This document shows positions 32,768-43,793 of a stretch of 64,000 nt of DNA, one piece after another; within the stretch, counting starts at the first letter, position 1; the number at the start of each line of letters is the position of its first letter. Below the pieces are notes generated by a model that worked only from the letters and a program-made list of their open reading frames with translations, had not been told where the DNA came from and searched no databases. The stretch is from Caulobacter sp. FWC2. GTDB taxonomy: Bacteria > Pseudomonadota > Alphaproteobacteria > Caulobacterales > Caulobacteraceae. The translations under genes were made by a program, and so were the position numbers. Where the stretch lies: NCBI RefSeq assembly GCF_002742625.1, contig NZ_PEBF01000001.1, forward strand, positions 2,170,001-2,234,000, written 5' to 3'.

Positions 32768-35167
32768 ATGTCCGAACTACGTACGCTTCCTGTTCTGCCG
32801 CTGCGGGATATCGTTGTGTTCCCGCACATGGTGGTGCCGCTTTTCGTCGGCCGCGACAAATCCGTACGCGCCCTCGAGGAAGTGATGCGCGGCGACAAGC
32901 AGATCCTGCTCGTCACCCAGAAGAACTCGGCGGATGATGATCCGGCGCCGGGCGACATCTTCGACGTCGGCGTCCTGGCCACCGTCCTGCAGCTGCTGAA
33001 GCTGCCCGACGGCACCGTCAAGGTGCTGGTCGAAGGCAAGGGCCGCGCGGCGGTCGTGAAGTTCACCGACCAGGAGTCCTTCTACGAGGCCCAGATCGGC
33101 GAAGTCAGCGAAGACGAAGGCGTGGGTCCCGAGGCCGAGGCGCTGTCGCGCGCGGTCGTCGAGCAATTCGAGAACTACGTCAAACTGAACAAGAAGGTGC
33201 CGCCGGAGGCCCTGGCGTCGATCCCGCAGATCGCCGAACCGGGCAAGCTGGCCGACAGCATCGCCGCCCACCTGTCGGTGAAGATCGGCGACAAGCAGCA
33301 CCTGCTGGAAATCTTCGACGTCGTGAAGCGCCTGGAAAAGGTCTTCGCCCTCATGGAGGGCGAGATCTCGGTGCTGCAGGTCGAGAAGAAGATCCGCTCG
33401 CGCGTCAAGCGCCAGATGGAGAAGACCCAGCGCGAGTATTATCTGAACGAACAGATGAAGGCGATCCAGCGCGAGCTGGGCGACCCCGACGACTCGCGCG
33501 ACGAGCTGATCGATCTCGAAAAGCGCATCAAGAAGACCAAGCTTTCCAAGGAAGCCCGCACCAAGGCCGAGAGCGAGCTGAAGAAGCTGCGCAACATGAG
33601 CCCGATGTCGGCCGAGAGCACCGTCGTCCGCAACTATCTGGACTGGCTGCTGTCGATCCCGTGGGGCAAGGCCAAGACCAAGAAGATCGACCTGCTGGAG
33701 GCCGAGGAAATCCTCGACGCCGACCACTACGGTCTGGAGAAGGTCAAGGAACGGATCCTCGAGTACCTGGCCGTCCAGGCCCGGACCAACTCGCTGAAGG
33801 GCCCGATCCTGTGCCTCGTCGGCCCTCCTGGCGTGGGCAAGACCTCGCTGGGCAAGTCGCTGGCCAAGGCCACCGGTCGCGAGTTCGTGCGCATGAGCCT
33901 CGGCGGCGTGCGCGACGAAGCCGAGATCCGCGGTCACCGCCGCACCTACATCGGCTCGATGCCCGGCAAGGTCATCCAGTCGATGAAGAAGGCCAAGACC
34001 ACGAACGCCTTCGTCCTGCTGGACGAGATCGACAAGATGGGCAGCGACTACCGCGGCGACCCCGCCTCGGCGCTGCTGGAAGTGCTGGATCCGTCGCAGA
34101 ACTCGACCTTTGGCGATCACTATCTGGAGGTCGACTACGATCTGAGCCAGGTGATGTTCGTCACGACGGCCAACAGCCTGAACATGCCCCAGCCTCTGCT
34201 GGACCGCATGGAGATCATCCGCATCCCCGGCTACACCGAGGATGAAAAGCTGGAGATCGCCAAGCGGCACATCCTGCCGAAGCTGTCGAAGGACCACGGC
34301 CTGAAGCCGGCCGAGTTCATCGTTCCTGACGCGGCGATCCGCGACCTGATCCGCTACTACACCCGGGAAGCCGGCGTGCGGTCGCTGGAGCGGGAACTGG
34401 GCGCCCTGGCGCGCAAGACGGTGCGTGACCTGGCCCGCGAGAAGCTGGTCACGATCACCATCGACGACGAGCGCCTGGCCAAGTACGCGGGCGTCAAGAA
34501 GTACCGTTACGGCGAGACCGACGAAGTCGACCAGGTCGGCATCGTCACCGGTCTGGCCTGGACGGAATTCGGCGGCGACATCCTGACCATCGAAGCCGTG
34601 AAGATGCCGGGCAAGGGTCGCATGCAGATCACCGGCAACCTCAAGGACGTGATGAAGGAGTCGATCGCGGCGGCCAACAGCTATGTCCGTTCGCGGGCGG
34701 TGCAGTTTGGCATCAAGCCGCCGATCTTCGAGAAGACCGATGTGCACATTCACGTGCCGGATGGCGCAACGCCCAAGGACGGTCCGTCCGCCGGCGCCGC
34801 CATGGGTCTGGCCATCGTCTCGGTTCTGACCGGCATCCCGATCCGCAAGGACATCGCCATGACCGGCGAGATCACTCTGCGCGGCCGGGTCACGGCCATC
34901 GGCGGTCTGAAGGAAAAGCTGCTGGCGGCTCTGCGCTCCGGCGTGAAGACCGTGCTGATCCCGCAGGAGAACGAGAAGGACCTCGTGGACGTGCCCCAGA
35001 GCGTCAAGGGCGGCCTGGAAATCATCCCGGTCTCGACCATGGACGAGGTGCTCAAGCACGGCCTCACGGGCCCGTTGACGCCGATCGAATGGAGCGAGGC
35101 CGACGAGCCGATTGCTGCGACTGCGAAGAAGGATGAGGGCGACAGCGACGCCGTCCTCACCCACTAA
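32768..35167 (+). CDS. lon: ATP-dependent Lon protease
   Basis: The 799-aa protease has the N-terminal LON substrate-binding domain ([23 protein letters not shown]), a coiled middle region, an AAA+ module with Walker [10 protein letters not shown] near residue 353-361, and a C-terminal Ser-Lys protease domain (catalytic Ser in [12 protein letters not shown] near 675, Lys in [10 protein letters not shown] near 717). In Caulobacter Lon degrades DnaA, CcrM and SciP, linking proteostasis with the cell cycle. It precedes hup, the conserved lon-hup order. The C-terminal tail is acidic. Confidence 0.97.
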   Translation: MSELRTLPVLPLRDIVVFPHMVVPLFVGRDKSVRALEEVMRGDKQILLVTQKNSADDDPAPGDIFDVGVLATVLQLLKLPDGTVKVLVEGKGRAAVVKFTDQESFYEAQIGEVSEDEGVGPEAEALSRAVVEQFENYVKLNKKVPPEALASIPQIAEPGKLADSIAAHLSVKIGDKQHLLEIFDVVKRLEKVFALMEGEISVLQVEKKIRSRVKRQMEKTQREYYLNEQMKAIQRELGDPDDSRDELIDLEKRIKKTKLSKEARTKAESELKKLRNMSPMSAESTVVRNYLDWLLSIPWGKAKTKKIDLLEAEEILDADHYGLEKVKERILEYLAVQARTNSLKGPILCLVGPPGVGKTSLGKSLAKATGREFVRMSLGGVRDEAEIRGHRRTYIGSMPGKVIQSMKKAKTTNAFVLLDEIDKMGSDYRGDPASALLEVLDPSQNSTFGDHYLEVDYDLSQVMFVTTANSLNMPQPLLDRMEIIRIPGYTEDEKLEIAKRHILPKLSKDHGLKPAEFIVPDAAIRDLIRYYTREAGVRSLERELGALARKTVRDLAREKLVTITIDDERLAKYAGVKKYRYGETDEVDQVGIVTGLAWTEFGGDILTIEAVKMPGKGRMQITGNLKDVMKESIAAANSYVRSRAVQFGIKPPIFEKTDVHIHVPDGATPKDGPSAGAAMGLAIVSVLTGIPIRKDIAMTGEITLRGRVTAIGGLKEKLLAALRSGVKTVLIPQENEKDLVDVPQSVKGGLEIIPVSTMDEVLKHGLTGPLTPIEWSEADEPIAATAKKDEGDSDAVLTH

Positions 35168-35309
35168 ACGCAACTAATCGTTGATAACTTAAGTGGCGCG
35201 GGAGATTCCCGCGCCGCTGTCGTTTGACGAGGCTTTTTCAACAGCCATAATCCTTGATGAGCCAAGCGCTGTAGGCAAAACGCGGCGCTGCTCAGGCTGG
35301 GAGAAAAAC

Positions 35310-35588
35310 ATGACCACAAAAGCCGAGCTCGTTACGGCGATCGCCGAAAAGGCGGGCATCAACAAGAACCAAGCCAAGGACGCTCTGGAAGCCTTCATCG
35401 ACGCCGTCACCGACTCGCTGAAGTCTGGTTCTGACGTTCGCCTGGTCGGCTTCGGCACCTTCAAAGCCGTGTCCCGCGCCGCCGGCACGGCTCGCAACCC
35501 ACGCACCGGCGAGACCGTGAACCGTCCCGCATCGAAGACCGCGCGTTTCCAGGTCGGCGAAGGCCTGAAATCTTCGCTGAACGGCTAA
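35310..35588 (+). CDS. hup: HU family DNA-binding protein
   Basis: The 92-aa protein (MTTKAELVTAIAEKAG...) is a canonical HU nucleoid protein, with the dimerisation helices in the first half and the beta-arm region RNPRTGETVNRPASKTARF in the second. ATG 35310 is preceded by GGGAG 8 nt upstream, which decides it over the longer open frame. It lies 142 bp after lon; a GGCGCGGGA/TCCCGCGCC hairpin without a T-run (35192-35215) lies in between. Terminated by a strong hairpin before tRNA-Val. Confidence 0.95.
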   Translation: MTTKAELVTAIAEKAGINKNQAKDALEAFIDAVTDSLKSGSDVRLVGFGTFKAVSRAAGTARNPRTGETVNRPASKTARFQVGEGLKSSLNG

Positions 35589-35606
35589 ACAGTTTCCGTT
35601 TAACAG

Positions 35607-35650
35607 AGGCGGGGCGTCATCCTGGGGCTGACGTTCCGCCTTTTTGTTTT
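35607..35650 (+). terminator. Rho-independent terminator of hup
   Basis: An AGGCGG...CCGCCT stem with inner GTCA/TGAC pairs is followed by TTTTTGTTTT, beginning 19 bp after the hup stop. Confidence 0.85.
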
Positions 35651-35697
35651 CGCGCTTTGCGTGAAGCGCAAGGGCGGCTAGACACGCCACCCCAAGA

Positions 35698-35772
35698 GGG
35701 CAGTTAGCTCAGCGGTAGAGCGTCTCGTTTACACCGAGAGGGTCGGGGGTTCGATCCCCTCACTGCCCACCA
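35698..35772 (+). tRNA. tRNA-Val (TAC)
   Basis: The acceptor strands GGGCAGT and ACTGCCC pair and 3' CCA is encoded. The loop TTTACAC between TCTCG and CGAGA gives anticodon TAC at 35730-35732; the T-arm GGGGGTTCGATCCCC is standard. Confidence 0.96.
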
Positions 35773-35852
35773 CCCCCTTCGAGCATGCGCATCGTCTCCC
35801 CACGGCCCGGGCCAGAGCTGGCGTCCCACGGCTAAGCTTCTACTTGTCGCTC

Positions 35853-35880
35853 GCAATCAAAGTGATATCATTTTGATCGC
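35853..35880. promoter_or_regulatory. 28-bp palindromic operator before the SPFH-Arc pair
   Basis: The sequence is GCAATCAAAGTGATATCA continuing to TTTTGATCGC, centred on GATATC (35863-35868), with only two mismatched pairs over 28 bp. It ends 18 bp before the SPFH start and probably overlaps the promoter. Confidence 0.65.
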
Positions 35881-35898
35881 AACGCTGGAGGAGCGTCG

Positions 35899-36786
35899 AT
35901 GTCCGAAACTCGCACCATCAATCCCACCACCGAGCGCGCCCACGGCGGCATGGCCGGCGGCCTGCCGCTGCTGGCGCTGCCGCTCCTGCTCGCGGCCGGA
36001 GCCTGGGCGTTCACGCAGGCCGACAATGGTCCGGTCTATCCGGCGATCGGCGGCGCGCTGATCTTCCTGTTCGCCATGGTCGCCTGCGGCTTCTATTCCC
36101 TGCAGCCGAACGAGGCCTATGCGATCACCCTGTTCGGATCGTACGTCGGCACAGATCGCAAGACCGGCCTGCGCTGGATCCTGCCGTGGTACGGCCGCAA
36201 GAAGATCAGCCTGCGGGTGCGCAACGTCACCAGCGAGACCCTGAAGGTGAACGACAAGCGCGGCAACCCGATCGAGATCGCCGCCAACATCGTCTGGCGG
36301 GTGCGGGACTCGGCGCAAGCCCTGTTCGACGTCGACGACTACATTGCCTTCGTGAACATCCAGATCGAGACCGGCCTGCGCGAGGTCGCCTCGCACTACG
36401 CCTATGATCACGCGGAGGAGGGCGAGCCTACCCTGCGCGCCCACGCCGAGGAGGTTGGCGATCGCCTGCAGAAGGACCTGCAGCTGCGCACCAATGTCGC
36501 GGGGGTGGCCATCGACGAGGCGCACCTTATGCACTTGGCCTACGCGCCCGAGATCGCCGGCTCGATGCTGAAGCGCCAGCAGGCCGAGGCCGTCCTGGCC
36601 GCCCGCCGCACGATCGTCGCCGGCGCCGTCGACATGGTCGAGAGCGCGCTCAGCCAGCTCAGCGAACGGGGCGTCGTCACCCTGGACGACGAGCGCCGCG
36701 CCGCGATGGTTTCCAACCTGCTTGTGGTGCTGTGCGCCGACCGCGAGGCCCAGCCCGTGGTCAATACCGGCACGCTGTACGGCTGA
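35899..36786 (+). CDS. SPFH (band 7) domain membrane protein
   Basis: The 295-aa protein has two hydrophobic segments at about residues 22-40 and 48-67, then the SPFH domain ([26 protein letters not shown] ... [31 protein letters not shown]) and a helical C-terminal part rich in Ala/Glu, ending with the motif [28 protein letters not shown] proteins form large rings at membranes and organise proteases or microdomains. Start ATG has a strong GGAGGAG site. The next gene is a tiny Arc-type DNA-binding protein 1 bp after its stop, a pairing repeatedly seen with this SPFH subtype. Confidence 0.88.
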   Translation: MSETRTINPTTERAHGGMAGGLPLLALPLLLAAGAWAFTQADNGPVYPAIGGALIFLFAMVACGFYSLQPNEAYAITLFGSYVGTDRKTGLRWILPWYGRKKISLRVRNVTSETLKVNDKRGNPIEIAANIVWRVRDSAQALFDVDDYIAFVNIQIETGLREVASHYAYDHAEEGEPTLRAHAEEVGDRLQKDLQLRTNVAGVAIDEAHLMHLAYAPEIAGSMLKRQQAEAVLAARRTIVAGAVDMVESALSQLSERGVVTLDDERRAAMVSNLLVVLCADREAQPVVNTGTLYG

Positions 36787-36787
36787 C

Positions 36788-36988
36788 GTGGCGAGCGATC
36801 CGAGTGAGCCGAAAAGCGGGCGGCGCGCATTCCTGATGCGCGTCCGTCCCGAGGTGCTGAGCGCCGTCGAGCGCCTCGCCGGCGCTGAGTTGCGTAGCGT
36901 GAATGCTCAGGTAGAAGTACTGTTGCGAGAAGCGCTTGCACGACGCGGCGTGTCCCTGAAATCGTCCGGGAACGGCGAGGAACCGTGA
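36788..36988 (+). CDS. Arc-type (ribbon-helix-helix) small DNA-binding protein
   Basis: The 66-aa protein begins with GTG one base after the SPFH stop. Its core [19 protein letters not shown] ... [16 protein letters not shown] is a ribbon-helix-helix unit: a short beta strand (FLMRVRP), then two helices, with the SVNAQVE turn typical of Arc/MetJ. It is the likely repressor of its own operon through the palindrome at 35853-35880. The longer frame from 36722 overlaps the SPFH gene and is not used. Confidence 0.82.
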   Translation: MASDPSEPKSGRRAFLMRVRPEVLSAVERLAGAELRSVNAQVEVLLREALARRGVSLKSSGNGEEP

Positions 36989-37053
36989 GTGTCGCAAAAG
37001 CTTTATCGTTCCAGGGCCGAATGGGGGGCCTAGGGTAGCGACGAGGAATCGGT

Positions 37054-38265
37054 GTGACGGATACGAGATCGACCCGGCCGGTCGGCCTGCGTGGTTTTCT
37101 TTCCGATATCGCTCCGTCGACTGACGGCGCCGTACGTCTCGTCGACACGACCATGCTATACGCCCCGCGCAGTGGCGGCGTGCGTCGCTACCTCGCTTCG
37201 AAGCGCGCCTGGTTGGCCGCCAATCGTCCGGACGTGCGCCATACGCTGGTGGTGCCAGGCGCGCGCGATTCCTATGACGGCCAGGGCCGGGTCTCGATCT
37301 ACGCGGCGCCGCTGCCGTTCGGGGCCGGTTATCGCTGGCCCGTGGTCAAGGCCGCCTGGATGGACCGGCTGATCCGCCAGCGTCCCGACATCATCGAGGC
37401 GGGCGATCCCTATACGCCGGGCCTGGCGGCATTGCGGGCGGGCGACGCCCTGGGCGTTCCAGTCGTTGGGTTCTGCCACACCGACCTTGGAGCCTTGGCC
37501 GCATTGCACATCGGCGAATGGGCCGAGAAGCCGGTGCAGAAGCGCTGGGCGGCGATCTATCGCCAGTTCGATCAGGCCGTGGCGCCGAGCCGTTTCATCG
37601 CCGGCCGCCTGATCGAGGCGGGCGTGCACAACGCCATCGGCTTGCCGCTGGGCGTCGACACCGAACTTTTCCATCCCGCCCGGGCTGACCGCGACGCCCT
37701 CCGCAGGCGCCTCGGCGTCTCGCCAGACGAACGCCTGCTGGTCTTTGCTGGCCGCCCGGCGCGCGAGAAGAAGCTGGATGTGCTGGTCGGGGCGGTCGAA
37801 AAGCTGGGCGCGCCCTACAAGCTGCTGTTCGTCGGGGCTGGCGGCGGTGCGCCGATCAGCGACCGCGCCCTCTGCCTGGACTATGTCCGCGATCCGGCGG
37901 AGCTGGCCGGGGTGCTGGCCAGCTGCGACGCCTTCGTCCACGCCAACGACAACGAGCCGTTCGGCCTGATCGTGCTGGAGGCCATGGCCTGCGGCCTGCC
38001 CGTGGTCGGCGTCGCCGCCGGCGGGGTGGCCGAGTCGGTCGACCACGAGGTCGGCCAGCTGGCGCCCCGCTCGGAGCCGGCCGCCTTCGCCGAGGCGATC
38101 GAGGCCCTGTTCGCGCGCGACCTGGCCGCCGTGGGCGCCGCCGCCCGCCGCCGCGCCGTCGAGCGGCATGGCTGGGACGCGGTGTTCCGTCAGCTCTGCG
38201 CCATCTATGGCGGCCTGACCGGTCGGAGCGCCTTCGGGGGGCTGGCCCCTCTAAGGGATCACTAG
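37054..38265 (+). CDS. GT4-family glycosyltransferase
   Basis: The 403-aa protein is a retaining GT-B enzyme. N-terminal Rossmann domain residues include [20 protein letters not shown]; the C-terminal nucleotide-sugar domain has [18 protein letters not shown], the E-x7-E motif in [20 protein letters not shown], and a short helix at the end. Sugar donor and acceptor are not predictable; such enzymes act in capsule, LPS or glycolipid synthesis. The start is GTG at 37054, preceded by GAGGAA. It overlaps the convergent LLM gene by 4 bp at their stops. Confidence 0.88.
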   Translation: MTDTRSTRPVGLRGFLSDIAPSTDGAVRLVDTTMLYAPRSGGVRRYLASKRAWLAANRPDVRHTLVVPGARDSYDGQGRVSIYAAPLPFGAGYRWPVVKAAWMDRLIRQRPDIIEAGDPYTPGLAALRAGDALGVPVVGFCHTDLGALAALHIGEWAEKPVQKRWAAIYRQFDQAVAPSRFIAGRLIEAGVHNAIGLPLGVDTELFHPARADRDALRRRLGVSPDERLLVFAGRPAREKKLDVLVGAVEKLGAPYKLLFVGAGGGAPISDRALCLDYVRDPAELAGVLASCDAFVHANDNEPFGLIVLEAMACGLPVVGVAAGGVAESVDHEVGQLAPRSEPAAFAEAIEALFARDLAAVGAAARRRAVERHGWDAVFRQLCAIYGGLTGRSAFGGLAPLRDH

Positions 38266-39254
38266 GCTTTCAGACCCGCCAGGATCTCGTAGCAGTGCTT
38301 ACGGGCGGCGTGATCGTAGATCTGCGAGGCGAACATCAGCTCGTCGGCTTCGGTCAGCTTCAGCACCTGCTCGACCTTGCGTTTGACCGTCTCGGGTGAG
38401 CCGATCGCGGAATACTGGAAGGTATGATCCAGGCCCGCTAGCTCGGCCGGCGAGGCATAGTCGCGGATGTCGTCGACCGGCGGGGGCAGCAGCCCCGGTC
38501 GTCCGCGGCGCAAGGCCAGGAACTGCTGCTGGGTCGAGGTCGCCAGGCGAGTCGCCTCGGCGTCGGTGTCGGCCGCACAGACCCCGATGCAGACCATGGC
38601 GTAGGGCTTGTCCAGAACCTCGGACGGCTTGAAGTGGCGGCGATAGAGGAGGAGGGCGTCCAGCAGTGAGTCGGGCGCGAAATGGGCGGCGAAGGCGAAC
38701 GGCAGGCCTAGCGCCGCGGCCAGCTGAGCGCTCCAGGTCGAGGAGCCCAGAAGCCAGATTGGCACGTCCTGGCCTTCGCCTGGTACGGCGCGGACGCTCT
38801 GCTCGGGAGCGGCTGGCTTGAACCAGTGCTGCAGTTCGACGACGTCCTGAGCGAACGAATCGACCGCCCCGGCATAGCGGCGCAGGGCGCGCATCGTCGG
38901 CTGGTCGGTGCCAGGCGCGCGGCCCAGGCCCAGATCGATTCGGCCGGGATAGAGGGCGGCAAGCGTGCCGAACTGCTCGGCGACCATCAGCGGGGCGTGG
39001 TTGGGCAGCATGACGCCGCCCGAGCCGACCCGAATCGTCTTCGTGCCGCCGGCCACGTGGCCGATCACGACCGCCGTCGCGGCCGACGCGATTCCTGGCA
39101 TGTTGTGATGCTCGGCCAGCCAGTAGCGGTGAAAGCCGAGGGTTTCGGCGTGGCGCGCCAGATCCAGGCTGTTGTTCAGAGCTTGGCCGACGGGCGTGCC
39201 TTGCGGAACGGGCGCGAGGTCGAGGACGGAGAACGGCGGGTAAGCGGATGTCAT
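38262..39254 (-). CDS. LLM-class flavin-dependent oxidoreductase
   Basis: The 330-aa luciferase-like TIM-barrel protein has the group signatures [24 protein letters not shown], the [22 protein letters not shown] segment and [12 protein letters not shown], which place it in the YhbW/alkanal-monooxygenase-like family that uses FMNH2. No partner reductase is adjacent. The start is an ATG at 39254; its stop overlaps that of the glycosyltransferase on the opposite strand. Confidence 0.9.
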   Translation of the reverse strand: MTSAYPPFSVLDLAPVPQGTPVGQALNNSLDLARHAETLGFHRYWLAEHHNMPGIASAATAVVIGHVAGGTKTIRVGSGGVMLPNHAPLMVAEQFGTLAALYPGRIDLGLGRAPGTDQPTMRALRRYAGAVDSFAQDVVELQHWFKPAAPEQSVRAVPGEGQDVPIWLLGSSTWSAQLAAALGLPFAFAAHFAPDSLLDALLLYRRHFKPSEVLDKPYAMVCIGVCAADTDAEATRLATSTQQQFLALRRGRPGLLPPPVDDIRDYASPAELAGLDHTFQYSAIGSPETVKRKVEQVLKLTEADELMFASQIYDHAARKHCYEILAGLKA

Positions 39255-39336
39255 GTCCGCTACATGGCGTGCGGAGACGGCAACTCAAGGCGTTGCCGAA
39301 GTCATTGTCGATTTGAGAGGAAGAACCACCGGACGG

Positions 39337-39413
<77 letters not shown>

Positions 39414-39486
39414 ATCGTTGCGCCTGGGCGCGACGGTCGTCCGTAAACCGAGGGGAGGGCGCCTTCCGAACCCCTCTTTCAAGGGG

Positions 39487-39563
<77 letters not shown>

Positions 39564-39876
39564 ATATCCCTTCGCCGAAGCGAAAGTGCGACCCGCCCTG
39601 CGGCGAGGGGCGTCTGATATGTCGGGCGAAGACTCGTGTCAACGGCCATATCGAAGAAGCGTCAAATAGCCCGGCGGGCCTCAGCTATTTCATGTGGATG
39701 GAGCAAAGCGCGGCCTTTACGTCGGTTCTTTGAGGCACAGGCGATAGCCTTCGCCTGCAATCGATCGCCGTTACCGGAAACAACTCCAGTTGCGATCGTT
39801 TCTCAATGTGCTCTGGGGTGTTTGAAGCGCTGGCGACAGTGGGCTACAACCCGCTCGATTCAAGCCAAGGGCTGTC
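39564..39876. other. Intergenic region between tRNA-Asp and nuoA
   Basis: This 313-bp region must contain the promoter of the nuo array and that of the divergent tRNA-Asp genes. No gene is supportable; an open frame from 39636 overlaps nuoA and has no family character. No unambiguous -35/-10 pair could be fixed by eye. Confidence 0.5.
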
Positions 39877-40254
39877 ATGACCGCCTTCCTTCTCCAGTAT
39901 CTTCCGATCGTGATCTTCCTAGGGATCGCGGCGGCCATCGGCATCGTCTTCATTCTCGCGGCCGCCGTGCTCGCGCCTAAGGCGCCGGACCCGGAAAAAC
40001 TGTCCGCGTACGAATGCGGCTTCAACGCCTTCGACGATGCGCGCATGAAGTTCGACGTCCGGTTCTATCTGGTGTCGATCCTCTTCATCATCTTCGACCT
40101 TGAAGTAGCGTTCCTGTTCCCCTGGGCGGTCACGCTGATGAAGCTGCCGCACGACGCGGCCCAGTTCGCCTTCTGGTCGATGATGACCTTCCTGGGCGTG
40201 CTGACCGTCGGCTTTATCTACGAATGGAAGAAGGGCGCCCTCGAATGGGAGTGA
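39877..40254 (+). CDS. nuoA: NADH-quinone oxidoreductase subunit A
   Basis: The 125-aa membrane subunit of complex I has three transmembrane helices. The conserved first loop [40 protein letters not shown] is complete, including the quinone-channel Cys. It is the first gene of the nuo array; nuoB begins inside its last codons. Confidence 0.95.
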   Translation: MTAFLLQYLPIVIFLGIAAAIGIVFILAAAVLAPKAPDPEKLSAYECGFNAFDDARMKFDVRFYLVSILFIIFDLEVAFLFPWAVTLMKLPHDAAQFAFWSMMTFLGVLTVGFIYEWKKGALEWE

Positions 40255-40841
40255 TCGTTCCCGCCAATACGGCCCCCATTGGCTCTTCTGGGGTTCCGGC
40301 GCTGTCCGGTGGCCGTTCGACGGTCGAGGGCTATGACCCCAAGCTGCACGACCCGTTCTTCGACGGCGTTTCGCAGCAACTGGCCGACAAGGGCTTCATC
40401 ACGGCTGCCGCCGACGACCTGATCACCTGGGCCCGCACGGGCTCGCTGATGTGGATGACGTTCGGCCTGGCGTGCTGCGCCGTCGAGATGATGCACTCGG
40501 CCATGCCGCGCTACGACCTGGAACGCTTCGGCTTCGCGCCGCGCGCCAGCCCGCGCCAGTCGGACGTGATGATCGTCGCCGGCACGCTGACCAACAAGAT
40601 GGCTCCGGCCCTGCGCAAGGTCTACGACCAGATGCCGGAGCCGCGCTACGTCATCTCGATGGGCAGCTGCGCCAATGGCGGCGGCTACTACTATTACAGC
40701 TACAGCGTCGTGCGCGGCTGCGATCGCGTCGTGCCGGTCGACATCTACGTGCCCGGCTGTCCGCCCACGGCGGAAGCCCTGGTCTACGGCGTGCTGCAGC
40801 TGCAGAAGAAGATCCGTCGCACGGGGACGATCGAGCGATGA
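40245..40841 (+). CDS. nuoB: NADH-quinone oxidoreductase subunit B
   Basis: The 198-aa peripheral-arm subunit holds the terminal N2 4Fe-4S cluster that reduces quinone. The ligands appear as the tandem Cys in [10 protein letters not shown], the Cys in [12 protein letters not shown] and the Cys in [13 protein letters not shown] 40245 overlaps the nuoA stop by 10 bp; the frame stays open to 40224 but within nuoA. Confidence 0.96.
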   Translation: MGVIVPANTAPIGSSGVPALSGGRSTVEGYDPKLHDPFFDGVSQQLADKGFITAAADDLITWARTGSLMWMTFGLACCAVEMMHSAMPRYDLERFGFAPRASPRQSDVMIVAGTLTNKMAPALRKVYDQMPEPRYVISMGSCANGGGYYYYSYSVVRGCDRVVPVDIYVPGCPPTAEALVYGVLQLQKKIRRTGTIER

Positions 40842-41476
40842 CCGACGTGGTTGCGACTGAAATCACTATCTCGCCGCTAGAGGCCCTGGGCCAGGACATC
40901 GTCGCCCGCGCGACCGGCGTGCTGGGCCATTCGGTGGCGTTCGGCGAACTGACCATCGTGGCCAAGACCTCGACCGTGGTCGAGACCCTGACCTTCCTGC
41001 GGGATGACGCGGCCTGCCGCTTCCACCAGCTGGTCGACCTGACGGGCGTGGACTACCCCGAGCGCGCCGCGCGCTTCGACGTCGTCTATCACCTGCTGTC
41101 GATGGTGAAGAACGCCCGCATCCGCTTGAAGGTGATGACGGACGAGGACACCCCGGTCCCCAGCGTCACGCCGGTGTTCCCGGTCGCCGACTGGTTCGAG
41201 CGCGAGGCGTTCGACATGTACGGCATCTTCTTCGAAGGCCATCCCGACCTGCGCCGGATCCTGACTGACTACGGCTTCCACGGCCACCCGCTGCGGAAGG
41301 ACTTCCCCATGACGGGTTACGTTGAAGTTCGCTACGACGACGAGCTCAAGCGCGTCGTGTACGAACCCGTGAAGATTACCGAGTTCCGTGCGTTCGATTT
41401 CCTGTCTCCGTGGGAGGGCGCCAAGTACGCCCTGCCGGGCGATGAGAAGGCCGAGAAGCGGGCAGGGGACGCCTAA
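40838..41476 (+). CDS. nuoC: NADH-quinone oxidoreductase subunit C
   Basis: The 212-aa subunit of the complex I connecting module shows the signature [40 protein letters not shown] region ([10 protein letters not shown] ... [10 protein letters not shown]). ATGA overlap with nuoB. It is a separate polypeptide, not the NuoCD fusion of enterobacteria. Confidence 0.95.
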   Translation: MTDVVATEITISPLEALGQDIVARATGVLGHSVAFGELTIVAKTSTVVETLTFLRDDAACRFHQLVDLTGVDYPERAARFDVVYHLLSMVKNARIRLKVMTDEDTPVPSVTPVFPVADWFEREAFDMYGIFFEGHPDLRRILTDYGFHGHPLRKDFPMTGYVEVRYDDELKRVVYEPVKITEFRAFDFLSPWEGAKYALPGDEKAEKRAGDA

Positions 41477-41479
41477 GCC

Positions 41480-42730
41480 ATGACTGGAACGAACGCGCCC
41501 GCCGCGGCGACCGACTTCTTCCGTGACGAACCGACGACTCCGGCCATCCCGGAGACGCCGGTCCGCAAGTTCAACATCAACTTCGGCCCGCAACACCCGG
41601 CCGCGCACGGCGTGCTGCGCCTGGTGCTGGAGCTGGACGGCGAAATCGTCGAACGCGTCGATCCGCATATCGGCCTGCTGCATCGCGGCACCGAGAAGCT
41701 GATGGAAGCGCGGACCTACCTGCAGAACATCCCGTACTTCGACCGCCTCGACTACGTGGCGCCGATGAACCAGGAACATGCGTTCTGCCTGGCCATCGAA
41801 AAGCTGCTCGGCGTCGAAGTGCCCAAGCGCGGCCAGATCGTGCGCGTGCTGTTCTGCGAGATCGGCCGCGTCCTGAACCACCTGCTGAACGTGACGACCC
41901 AAGCCATGGACGTCGGCGCCCTGACGCCGCCGCTCTGGGGCTTCGAGGAGCGCGAGAAGCTGATGGTGTTCTACGAGCGCGCCTGCGGCGCTCGCCTGCA
42001 CGCCAACTATTTCCGTCCGGGCGGCGTCCACCAGGACCTGACCCCCAGCCTGATCGACGACATCGAGACGTGGGCGAAGGCTTTCCCCAAGATCTGCGAC
42101 GACATCGAGGGTCTGATCACCGACAACCGCATCTTCAAGCAGCGCAACGTCGACATCGGCGTCGTGACCAAGGAAGACGCCTGGGCCTGGGGTTTCTCGG
42201 GCGTGATGGTGCGCGGTTCGGGCATCGCCTGGGACCTGCGCCGCAACCAGCCGTACGAGAACTACAACGAGTTCGAGTTCGACATCCCGCTGGGCAAGAA
42301 CGGCGACTGCTACGACCGCTATCTCTGCCGCATGCAGGAAATGCGCGAGTCGACGAAGATCATCCTGCAGGCCGTCGCCATGCTGCGCGGCACGCCGGGC
42401 CCGGTGCTGACCGAGGACAACAAGGTCAGCCCGCCCCGTCGCGCCGAGATGAAGCGCTCGATGGAAGCCCTGATCCACCACTTCAAACTCTACACCGAAG
42501 GCTTCAAGACGCCGGAAGGCGAGGTCTATGCGGCCGTCGAGGCGCCCAAGGGCGAGTTCGGCGTCTACGTGGTCAGCAACGGCACCAACAAGCCGTATCG
42601 TTGCAAGATCAAGGCGCCGGGCTTCTCGCACTTGGCGGCCATGGACTGGATGAATCGCGGCCACCAACTGGCCGACGTCTCGGCCATTCTGGGCTCGCTC
42701 GACATCGTGTTCGGCGAGGTCGACCGGTGA
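41480..42730 (+). CDS. nuoD: NADH-quinone oxidoreductase subunit D
   Basis: The 416-aa 49-kDa-type subunit forms the quinone pocket with NuoB. Motifs include [30 protein letters not shown] and [20 protein letters not shown] near the end. It starts 3 bp after nuoC, and its stop overlaps the GTG of a SnoaL-like gene (GTGA). Confidence 0.96.
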   Translation: MTGTNAPAAATDFFRDEPTTPAIPETPVRKFNINFGPQHPAAHGVLRLVLELDGEIVERVDPHIGLLHRGTEKLMEARTYLQNIPYFDRLDYVAPMNQEHAFCLAIEKLLGVEVPKRGQIVRVLFCEIGRVLNHLLNVTTQAMDVGALTPPLWGFEEREKLMVFYERACGARLHANYFRPGGVHQDLTPSLIDDIETWAKAFPKICDDIEGLITDNRIFKQRNVDIGVVTKEDAWAWGFSGVMVRGSGIAWDLRRNQPYENYNEFEFDIPLGKNGDCYDRYLCRMQEMRESTKIILQAVAMLRGTPGPVLTEDNKVSPPRRAEMKRSMEALIHHFKLYTEGFKTPEGEVYAAVEAPKGEFGVYVVSNGTNKPYRCKIKAPGFSHLAAMDWMNRGHQLADVSAILGSLDIVFGEVDR

Positions 42731-43074
42731 GCCTTGAAGCCCCTAATCTCGAAAGGGTCGCCCAAGCTCAGCTGGACGCCTATAACGCCCAGGACCTGGA
42801 CGCGCACTGCGCCCACTTCGCCGACGACGTCGTCGTGGCGGGTCTGAACGGCGACGTGGCGCGCACGGGCCTCGACGCCTACCGCGCCTTCTACGCCAAG
42901 ACCTTCGCCGAGTTTCCCAAGAACCACGCGAAGCTTCTGAACCGCATCGTGGTCGGTGCGAATGTGATCGACCACGAGCATGTCGACCGCGGTAACGGCG
43001 ACGCGCCGTTCCAGGTCGCCGCCATCTACACCTTCAAGGACGACAAGATCGTCCGCGTGGATTTCGCACGATGA
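42727..43074 (+). CDS. SnoaL/NTF2-like small protein inside the nuo operon
   Basis: The 115-aa protein begins with GTG overlapping the nuoD stop (GTGA) and reads [20 protein letters not shown], with [16 protein letters not shown] and ending [18 protein letters not shown]. This is the cone-shaped alpha+beta barrel of the SnoaL/steroid-isomerase-like superfamily (length, AYNAxDxxAxxxxFAxD opening and IYxFxDxKIxxxxF ending). It ends 10 bp before nuoE. It is not a core complex I subunit in any organism I know; a role as assembly factor, detoxifying enzyme or passenger is open. The tight coupling suggests constant co-expression with complex I. Confidence 0.82.
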   Translation: MSLEAPNLERVAQAQLDAYNAQDLDAHCAHFADDVVVAGLNGDVARTGLDAYRAFYAKTFAEFPKNHAKLLNRIVVGANVIDHEHVDRGNGDAPFQVAAIYTFKDDKIVRVDFAR

Positions 43075-43084
43075 GCGCCCCCCA

Positions 43085-43792
43085 ATGAGCGTACGCCGTC
43101 TCGCCAAGGAACAGCCCGCCAGCTTCGCCTTCTCGGTCGACAGCCAGGCCAAGGCCGACTGGTGGAAAGCCAAGTATCCCGCCGCCCGCAAGCAGTCGGC
43201 GGTGATCCCGATGCTGTGGCTGGCCCAGAAGCAGGAAGGCTGGATTTCCGAGCCGGCGATCCAGGAGATCGCCAAGCAGCTAGAGATGCCGGTTATCCGC
43301 GTGCTGGAAGTGGCCACCTTCTACGTGATGTTCCAGCTGCAGCCGGTCGGCAAGGTCGCCTTCGTGCAGCTGTGCGGCACCACGCCGTGCCAGCTGCGCG
43401 GCGCTGTGGACCTGAAGGCCGTGTTGAAGGCCAAGATCGGCGACGCCAACCACGTCTCGGCCGACGGCAAGTTCAGCTGGGAAGAGGTCGAATGCCTGGG
43501 CGCGTGCTGCAACGCCCCGATGGCCGCGATCAACGACTACTATTACGAGGACCTGACGCCGGAGAGCCTGGCCCAGATCCTCGACGACTTCGCGGCTGGC
43601 AAGGACCCGAAGCCGGGCAGCTACGACGGCCGCGGCGCCTCGGAGCCGAAGGGCGCGATCCACACGCTGACGGATCCGAAGCTTTACGACGGCACCTACG
43701 CCAAGAAGATCAAGATCCCGAACCTGCCCGAGAAGCCCAAGGCTACGAAGGCCCCCTCAAGCAAAGTAAATGGGCCGGAGCCGACCGCCTAA
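43085..43792 (+). CDS. nuoE: NADH-quinone oxidoreductase subunit E
   Basis: The 235-aa subunit binds the N1a 2Fe-2S cluster with Cys in LCGTTPCQLRG and CLGACCNAP. It is longer than many NuoE proteins because of a C-terminal tail rich in Lys/Pro (KPKATKAPSSKVNGP), a form also found in mitochondrial-type NDUFV2. ATG 43085 follows the SnoaL gene by 10 bp. Confidence 0.95.
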   Translation: MSVRRLAKEQPASFAFSVDSQAKADWWKAKYPAARKQSAVIPMLWLAQKQEGWISEPAIQEIAKQLEMPVIRVLEVATFYVMFQLQPVGKVAFVQLCGTTPCQLRGAVDLKAVLKAKIGDANHVSADGKFSWEEVECLGACCNAPMAAINDYYYEDLTPESLAQILDDFAAGKDPKPGSYDGRGASEPKGAIHTLTDPKLYDGTYAKKIKIPNLPEKPKATKAPSSKVNGPEPTA

Positions 43793-43793
43793 C

